Assembly (NCBI GenBank): GCA_004557805.1
Contig: SFFS01000030.1
Coordinates: forward strand, 1-18,858
Reading direction: 5' to 3'
DNA length: 18,858 nucleotides
Origin: Clostridiales bacterium
GTDB taxonomy: Bacteria > Bacillota > Clostridia > Christensenellales > Aristaeellaceae
A program made the translations under genes and the position numbers. Shown one piece after another: positions 14,485-18,858 of this stretch. Position 1 is the stretch's first letter. Every line of letters starts with the position of its first letter. Under the pieces are notes generated by a model that worked only from the letters and a program-made list of their open reading frames with translations, had not been told where the DNA came from and did no database searches.

Positions 14485-15180
14485 TCAGAAGAACAGCTTT
14501 TTGCGGAGCGCCTCGCGCAGCGGCTTGCAGATGGCTGTAAAGATCAGCAGCCCGCCCAGCAGACAACACGCCCCCAACGGATACGGCGACCACACGAACC
14601 GAACGCGCACGCCGTTCGCCCAGGCGATCAGCGCTTCCAGCAGCATCATGCTGCCGCCCAGCGCGATCAGCGCGCCGCCGAAGATATACAGCCTGCCCCC
14701 GCGCAGATAGCGCAGCAGCGCCGATACCGCCGTCAGCAGCAGCGCGGCCATGCCGCACACCGGGAACGCCAGCGGCATAAACCAATGCCCGCCCGTTTTC
14801 AGGCAGATATACAGCAGATAGACCGTCACCGCCGCAACGCCGCACGGCACGAAAATGACCGGGTTCGGCCGCCGGAACCAACAGGGCAGGATCACATCCA
14901 CGTAAAACGTCAGCATGCCGCCGATGGCATAGCCGCTCCACGTTACGCGGCCATGCGTTTTCAGATCGACCACCAGCGTCAGCGCCGCCGCCAGCGCGAA
15001 CAGCGCCGTAATCACCGCCAGCGCAACCTTGCCGCCCACGTGCTCTTCCATCTGCTCGCCGTGCGGATACAGGCCGTCCCCCGTCTGCGCGGGCAGGTCG
15101 GGATGATACGCCTTCAGCCCGCACAGCGGACAGACCTTCTCGCTCTTTGCCAACTCCACGCCGCAGCGCGCACAATACAT
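14485..15180 (-). CDS. Zinc-ribbon multi-pass membrane protein (DUF6320-like)
   Basis: Function unknown. The 231-residue protein starts with a zinc ribbon, MYCARCGVEL and VCPLCG (C-x2-C pairs 14 residues apart), then a hydrophilic linker and about six membrane segments from residue 50 on (ALAVITALFALAAALTLVV and others), ending in a basic tail. An upstream GTG at 15189 is in frame, but the sequence GAGGTG that overlaps it is the Shine-Dalgarno for the ATG at 15180, 6 bases further on, so I start there. It begins 5 bases after the stop of the hydrolase-acyltransferase gene, which implies coupled translation. In my recollection proteins of this kind (DUF6320) are often encoded beside alcohol-acetyltransferase-like genes in Clostridia, which matches this operon. 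It may present or transport the acyltransferase's substrate at the membrane. Confidence 0.85.
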   Translation of the reverse strand: MYCARCGVELAKSEKVCPLCGLKAYHPDLPAQTGDGLYPHGEQMEEHVGGKVALAVITALFALAAALTLVVDLKTHGRVTWSGYAIGGMLTFYVDVILPCWFRRPNPVIFVPCGVAAVTVYLLYICLKTGGHWFMPLAFPVCGMAALLLTAVSALLRYLRGGRLYIFGGALIALGGSMMLLEALIAWANGVRVRFVWSPYPLGACCLLGGLLIFTAICKPLREALRKKLFF

Positions 15181-15185
15181 CTCGC

Positions 15186-17348
15186 TCACCTCGAATTGCT
15201 TTCAATCGTCACGTGCAGCCCCAGCTTTACCAGCCGCCGGAAAAAACGCCACTCCAGCTCCGGATCGATGCTGTTGCGCACCAGGTTCAGGCGCAGCTTG
15301 CCGTCATATGAACAGACGCTGCAATTATACGGCGCTTTCGCCTGCGCGCTGAGAACGAAATCGAACCGGCGCACATAGGGCCGCATTTCCTCCGGCAACG
15401 CAATCTCCCCCAGGTTCGACAGCGTAAGGCTGCCCGCCCGCTCGCCCACGATGTCAAAGACGAGCTTCATCACCAGGTTCTTCAGCGGAAGCGGCGCGAT
15501 GCGCAGCGCCATGCTCTTCTCGCTCTTGACGTTGGTGGTGAACGCCGCGCGCATGTTTTGCGGCGTAATCGCCACGCCCATCTGACAGCGCACCGCGTCG
15601 ACCAGCTGGCGGAACGTATATTCGCCCATCCGCGGATCAACCCCCGCGCCCACGACCATCACGAAATTTCGCAGCGTTTCGCTGGCGAACAGCTTGCGCA
15701 GGTTCACCGGAATCAGCACGCGCACCGGCAGGCGCTTCTGCTTGCCGTGCGCGCATTCGCGCTGCATTTCCAGCAAGGCGTCAAGCAGCACGGCCGCCAG
15801 GAACGCCGTCACCGTCGCGCCGTATTCCTTCGCCGCCGCGCAGACCGCGGCCGAATCGAGCGTGCCGCACGTCACGTGCAGGAATCCGTCCGGCTCGCGC
15901 ACGCCGCGCGCACGATAGGCGGCCGGCTCGCTGCGCCCGGAGCCCATCTCGCCCGCATAGCGCAGGAAGCTGTCCTCCGTCTCGCCCGGCTTCGGCGCTT
16001 CGCGGCGGGAAAGCACGCCGTCTTCGCAGGGGATTTCAGCGCCATAGCGCTGAAAAAGATATTCCGCCGCCAACGTCTTGAGGAAAACAAGCCCGCCGTT
16101 TCCGTCGGTGAGTGCGTGGAAAAACTCGGCCGAAATGCGGTTCTTATAGTACAGCACTCGGAAGGCGCACTGCGAAACCTCGCGCTCGCCCATGCGCCTG
16201 AGTGGGCCGGTCTTTTCCTGCCGCACCTCCGGCGCAAAGGGGATTTCCTCGAGATAATACCAGAAAAGGCCGCCCCTGAGCCGCACCGCAATGGAGGGAA
16301 ACCGCTTCACCGTCGCGTCGAGCGCCGCCTGCAGAACGAGCGGATCGATCTCCTCCGAAAGCTCCACCGACAGCCGGAACAGGTTCGCCCAGTTCTTCCG
16401 GCGCGAGGCAGGAAAAATCTTCGCCGCGTTGTCCAGCCGCATCCAGCGCGTTTTTTCTTTCTGGCGCAGATGCGCCCGCAAAAACGCCGTCATCGTCGCC
16501 GTATCCCGGCGGCTGTATTCGCGCAGCCCGTAAAGCACATACGCATGCCACAGCCCCGGCGAGACGATCAGCTTGCTCTCGCAGCCCGCCTGCTCCAGCT
16601 TTTCATGCATGCGCACGGAATCGTCGAGCAGCAGCTCCGCACCCGCCGCAAAAAGCAGCGACGGCGGCAGCCCGCGCACATCGCCCAGAAGCGGCGAAAC
16701 GAGCGGATCGCGCGGGTTTTCGGCATACTGCTCCGCATAGAAGCACAGCTTCTCCTTGGAAAGCGTCGGATCCTTTCCCTTGTTCGTCTCATAGCTCGCG
16801 CCCGAGGCGGTCAGATCGGTCCATGGGGAAATGGCGACCACGCCGGAGGGCTGCTGCATGCGCAGCTCCTTGAGCTTGAGACACAGACAATAACACAGCC
16901 CGCCGCCCGCGCTCTCGCCGCAGAGCATGATCTCCTCCGGCTTGAACCCGCAGGAAAGCACATAGCGATACGCCGCCAGCGCGTCGTCAAGCGCCGCGGG
17001 GAAGCGCGCTTCCGGCGCCAGCCGGTAAGCCGGGCAGAACACGCGCACGCCGCATTTTGCCGCCAGCATGCTGCCCACGCCCTTGGCGTATTCCATCGAG
17101 CCGCAGGTATAGCCGCCGCCGTGCAGATACAGCATCACGCCGGAAAACGCCTGCTTTTCGGGCGCAATCCAGGCGCAGTCCATTCCGGCGACGCGGCGCA
17201 TCCGCACCGTCACGCGCGGCGTTTCCGCCGCCGTCATAATTTCGCCCACAACATCCTGCGCGCTGCGTTCATGCTGCAGCGACCCGCTTTCCAGCGCAGG
17301 GCCGATGCGGCGCAGCCACGCGCGTACAAACTTCTCGGTAAAAGGCAT
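15186..17348 (-). CDS. Fusion of HSL-type alpha/beta hydrolase and alcohol acetyltransferase-like domain
   Basis: A 720-residue two-domain enzyme. Residues 1-298 are an alpha/beta hydrolase of the hormone-sensitive-lipase type: oxyanion-hole HGGGY (76-80), nucleophile Ser146 in GESAGGG, Asp242 or 243 in LLLDDS, and His268 in GLWHAY, so the triad looks complete. Residues 303-720 resemble alcohol acetyltransferases and other BAHD/condensation-type acyltransferases: LDNAAKIFPASR at the domain start and the catalytic H411-x3-D415-G416 in FFHALTDG. The join (RQKEKTRW-MRLDNAAK) has no stop and no good ribosome-binding site, so one polypeptide is expected, though these domains are often separate proteins. 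AGGAGA lies 6 bases before the ATG. It is the middle gene of the operon. Ester or lipid acyl transfer is the likely chemistry; the substrate is unknown. Confidence 0.88.
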   Translation of the reverse strand: MPFTEKFVRAWLRRIGPALESGSLQHERSAQDVVGEIMTAAETPRVTVRMRRVAGMDCAWIAPEKQAFSGVMLYLHGGGYTCGSMEYAKGVGSMLAAKCGVRVFCPAYRLAPEARFPAALDDALAAYRYVLSCGFKPEEIMLCGESAGGGLCYCLCLKLKELRMQQPSGVVAISPWTDLTASGASYETNKGKDPTLSKEKLCFYAEQYAENPRDPLVSPLLGDVRGLPPSLLFAAGAELLLDDSVRMHEKLEQAGCESKLIVSPGLWHAYVLYGLREYSRRDTATMTAFLRAHLRQKEKTRWMRLDNAAKIFPASRRKNWANLFRLSVELSEEIDPLVLQAALDATVKRFPSIAVRLRGGLFWYYLEEIPFAPEVRQEKTGPLRRMGEREVSQCAFRVLYYKNRISAEFFHALTDGNGGLVFLKTLAAEYLFQRYGAEIPCEDGVLSRREAPKPGETEDSFLRYAGEMGSGRSEPAAYRARGVREPDGFLHVTCGTLDSAAVCAAAKEYGATVTAFLAAVLLDALLEMQRECAHGKQKRLPVRVLIPVNLRKLFASETLRNFVMVVGAGVDPRMGEYTFRQLVDAVRCQMGVAITPQNMRAAFTTNVKSEKSMALRIAPLPLKNLVMKLVFDIVGERAGSLTLSNLGEIALPEEMRPYVRRFDFVLSAQAKAPYNCSVCSYDGKLRLNLVRNSIDPELEWRFFRRLVKLGLHVTIESNSR

Positions 17349-17363
17349 GCTTCGTCTCCTGTT

Positions 17364-17978
17364 TTAATGGCGCTGCGCGCCCCGGTTTTCCTTTTCCAGC
17401 ACCTCCCGGGTATCCGCGCCCTGAAGGTTGAGAATCTTTTCGGTGAGGATTCGCGTGAACCCCGTCACCAGCGCGCCCTTCATGACCAGGTTGGAAATGG
17501 CCGCGTCGCTGTCGCGCGTCTGCGGATCGAGCACGCTGCCCGCCGATTCGCGCGTCTGCTCCACGAACAGGAGCGCCACGGCATGAAATTTCTCCACATA
17601 ATCGGCATAGAACAGGCGCATCTGCTCTTCCGTCATTTCCGGCGGAACAGCCTTTTGAATGTGCTGAATGGTCAGGCTTTGCTTGAGCGTGAAGATCATG
17701 ATCAGATACGCGATGTGGATGCGGTAATACCGCTTTTTCACGGGCGCAGGCATCAGCTTCAGGCGCACATAGTTGTTGATCGACGCGGGCGTAATCAGCT
17801 TTTCCTTCGGCTCCGCGGGCGCCGGCACAAACGACAGCACGTCCGACAGATATGAAACCACCTGCTCCATATACAGCCCGAAATCCGGCAGCGCCTCCCA
17901 GCCCGGCAGGTAATAATTCTGAATAAACTTTTCCCATCGCGCCAGCTTGTGCACGATCAGGTCGTTATCATACAGCAC
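17364..17978 (-). CDS. DUF1836 domain protein, probable MerR-like regulator
   Basis: DUF1836 proteins carry a helix-turn-helix related to MerR regulators; targets are mostly unknown. The 204-residue product has the domain hallmark KLITPASINNYVRLKLMPAP, then VKKRYYRIHIAYLIMIFTLKQSLTIQHIQ at about 60-107. The C-terminal half is helical (MTEEQMRLFYADYVEKF and on) and may bind a ligand or dimerise. The start is GTG at 17978 with AAGGGGG about 7 bases upstream. It heads the operon; the hydrolase-acyltransferase gene begins 15 bases after its stop. A strong promoter (18005-18033) with an inverted repeat over its -35 box lies just upstream, a natural place for self-regulation. Confidence 0.88.
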   Translation of the reverse strand: MLYDNDLIVHKLARWEKFIQNYYLPGWEALPDFGLYMEQVVSYLSDVLSFVPAPAEPKEKLITPASINNYVRLKLMPAPVKKRYYRIHIAYLIMIFTLKQSLTIQHIQKAVPPEMTEEQMRLFYADYVEKFHAVALLFVEQTRESAGSVLDPQTRDSDAAISNLVMKGALVTGFTRILTEKILNLQGADTREVLEKENRGAQRH

Positions 17979-18004
17979 GCAGAATCCCCCTTCTCAATCT
18001 TTAT

Positions 18005-18033
18005 ATTATATATCCTGCGCGCCAAATGCGCAA
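18005..18033 (-). promoter_or_regulatory. Promoter of the DUF1836-acyltransferase operon
   Basis: On the minus strand TTGCGC, a 17-base spacer, then a perfect TATAAT. The insertion sequence boundary lies only about 15 bases upstream of the -35 box. Confidence 0.82.
18016..18032. promoter_or_regulatory. Candidate operator of the DUF1836-acyltransferase operon
   Basis: TGCGC-N7-GCGCA is a perfect 5-base inverted repeat that fills the spacer and overlaps the -35 box. The MerR-like DUF1836 protein is the obvious candidate to bind it. Short, so it could be chance. Confidence 0.35.
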
Positions 18034-18047
18034 TCCGGTTCTTTGTA

Positions 18048-18063
18048 TAGGGTGTATCTGAAA
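18048..18063 (+). repeat. Short dispersed repeat, copy 3, at the insertion-sequence edge
   Basis: TAGGGTGTATCTGAAA lies at the left side of the insertion sequence, 112 bases before its transposase gene. Related copies are at 5326 and 14307. It may be part of the terminal repeat; the other end is outside the window. Confidence 0.5.
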
Positions 18064-18174
18064 TGTAGGATTACAATACATCTTGGACAATCGAAAAAAA
18101 GATATGAGAGATAGGGTCTCATGAGTTAAAGTTAAGTTACCACACCAACTTTACGGAAGGAGACCATATCCCTC

Positions 18175-18858
18175 ATGAACAAGAGTATAACACAAGAGAT
18201 GGCGTATCGGCAATCGCTGATGAAGTATGCCGAGAAATACGGCGTTAGCCGTGCCAGCCGAAAGTACAACAAAAGCCGGTCGTACATCTACTTCTGGGAA
18301 GCCGAACTGAAGCTCGTTCGTGACATGCGCCGTCGGAATCCAACCCTGGGGATGATCGAACTGTGGCATCGTTTGCGGGGGCGCGGCTATACACGTTGTC
18401 CGGAAAGCCTGTTTCGCGTGATGCGAAGGCTGGGGATGCTTCCGAACCCAAAACCCAAAAAGGCTTACAAGCCAAAGCCTTATGAGCAGATGACCCATCC
18501 CGGAGAGCGCGTCCAGGTGGATGTAAAGGTCGTCCCTCGCAGTTGTATTGCAGACCCGGAGCTTCGCCTGTTTCAGTACACTGCCATCGACGAGTTCACG
18601 CGGCTGCGCTTTCTCGCCGCCTATCCGGAGCAATCCACTTACTCCTCAGCGGATTTCCTTCGCAAGTTGACGGCGTGGTACGCACGCCGCGGCATCCGGG
18701 TGGAATGCGTCCAGACGGATAATGGTTTTGAGTTCACCAATCGCTTTTCCAACAGCAAACGCGATTTACAGACGCTGTTTGAAAAGACAGCCGCCGAGTT
18801 GGGCATCCGGCACAAGCTGATCCGCCCGTATACGCCGCGGCACAACGGCAAAGTCGAG
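18175..18858 (+). CDS. DDE-type integrase/transposase, C-terminus off window
   Basis: Cuts and joins DNA ends to move its insertion sequence. The 228 visible residues begin with a helix-turn-helix region (KYAEKYGVSRASRKYNKSR, about 18-36), a second helical DNA-binding part (LGMIELWHRLRGRGYT, about 58-73) and the RNase-H-like core from about 110. The catalytic acids are Asp116 in QVDVKVV, Asp182 in QTDNGFEF and Glu228 in HNGKVE, the last residue in the window. The general plan is that of IS3/IS481-type enzymes; 45 residues separate the second Asp and the Glu, against about 35 in the standard form, because of an extra loop. AAGGAG lies 12 bases before the ATG, rather far. No second reading frame is needed up to here. 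The gene runs intact to the edge, so the element may be functional. Confidence 0.9.
   Translation, partial: MNKSITQEMAYRQSLMKYAEKYGVSRASRKYNKSRSYIYFWEAELKLVRDMRRRNPTLGMIELWHRLRGRGYTRCPESLFRVMRRLGMLPNPKPKKAYKPKPYEQMTHPGERVQVDVKVVPRSCIADPELRLFQYTAIDEFTRLRFLAAYPEQSTYSSADFLRKLTAWYARRGIRVECVQTDNGFEFTNRFSNSKRDLQTLFEKTAAELGIRHKLIRPYTPRHNGKVE

Larger units (their letters stand above)
18048..18858 (+). mobile_element. Insertion sequence, left part (DDE transposase type)
   Basis: The left edge is placed near 18048 from the repeat; the exact end is not proven, and the right end is off the window. Between edge and transposase are a hairpin ATGAGA-N7-TCTCAT (18104-18122) and a second inverted repeat TAAAGTT-N13-AACTTTA (18127-18153). 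Such structures near the left end can limit transcription entering from outside. The non-coding left end is much more AT-rich than the surrounding genes. Confidence 0.7.

Noticed and set aside
15558..17855. Plus-strand open frame of 765 codons opposite the fusion protein and DUF1836 gene
   Set aside because: The translation is His/Arg-rich low-complexity sequence. The opposite strand carries catalytic motifs, ribosome-binding sites and an operon promoter.
1..18858. CRISPR arrays, tRNA and rRNA genes, known riboswitches
   Set aside because: No regularly spaced repeats, cloverleaf arms or conserved RNA signatures were recognised on reading. A covariance-model search would be the decisive test.

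Overview
The window looks like chromosome from a fairly GC-rich, endospore-forming member of the Clostridia, probably a strict anaerobe of the gut type. The evidence is a NuoE/NuoF-type diaphorase pair of the kind found in [FeFe]-hydrogenase complexes next to the redox repressor Rex, a YunB sporulation protein, an EFR1-type flavodoxin/ferredoxin protein, a long-form hibernation factor, a YtrA-type GntR/ABC operon and a DUF1836 regulator. Good sigma-A-like promoters and clear Shine-Dalgarno sequences precede most genes. No rRNA, tRNA or CRISPR array was seen.

Layout. 1-2046 (minus): nuoF-like gene (cut by the window start) and nuoE-like gene, transcribed away from rex. 2047-2398: divergent control region with two promoters and candidate Rex sites. 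2399-5273 (plus): rex, yebC and a secreted beta-rich, propeller-like protein, closed by a strong terminator. 5274-5620: intergenic DNA with a short repeat and a possible gene remnant. 5621-7102 (plus): EFR1 protein and yunB, then a terminator. 7143-7904: a stretch of about 760 bases with no convincing intact gene. 7949-10074 (minus): hpf, nagB (own promoter) and a YdcF/SanA-like membrane protein. 10157-12843 (plus): GntR regulator, ABC ATPase, ABC permease and TVP38-family membrane protein, with a perfect inverted repeat over the -10 box. 12906-14114 (plus): alanine-type aminotransferase with its own promoter. 14485-17978 (minus): operon of a DUF1836 regulator, a 720-residue hydrolase-acyltransferase fusion and a zinc-ribbon membrane protein. 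18048-18858: left part of an insertion sequence with a DDE transposase, cut by the window end.

How the genes fit together. The diaphorase pair would pass electrons between NAD(H), flavin and iron-sulfur centres, and Rex would sense the NADH/NAD+ ratio and control them; this is supported by layout but the operators are imperfect. The GntR-ABC-permease set looks like a self-regulated export or stress operon. The DUF1836/fusion/zinc-ribbon operon is the best candidate for a poorly described system: one polypeptide carries a complete-looking serine-hydrolase triad and an HxxxDG acyl-transfer motif, followed by a multi-pass zinc-ribbon membrane protein, which suggests acyl-group remodelling of a lipid or envelope molecule. 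That function is inference.

Several very long open frames lie antisense to real genes (for example opposite nuoF, rex/yebC and the fusion protein). They are by-products of GC-rich codon use and are left out.
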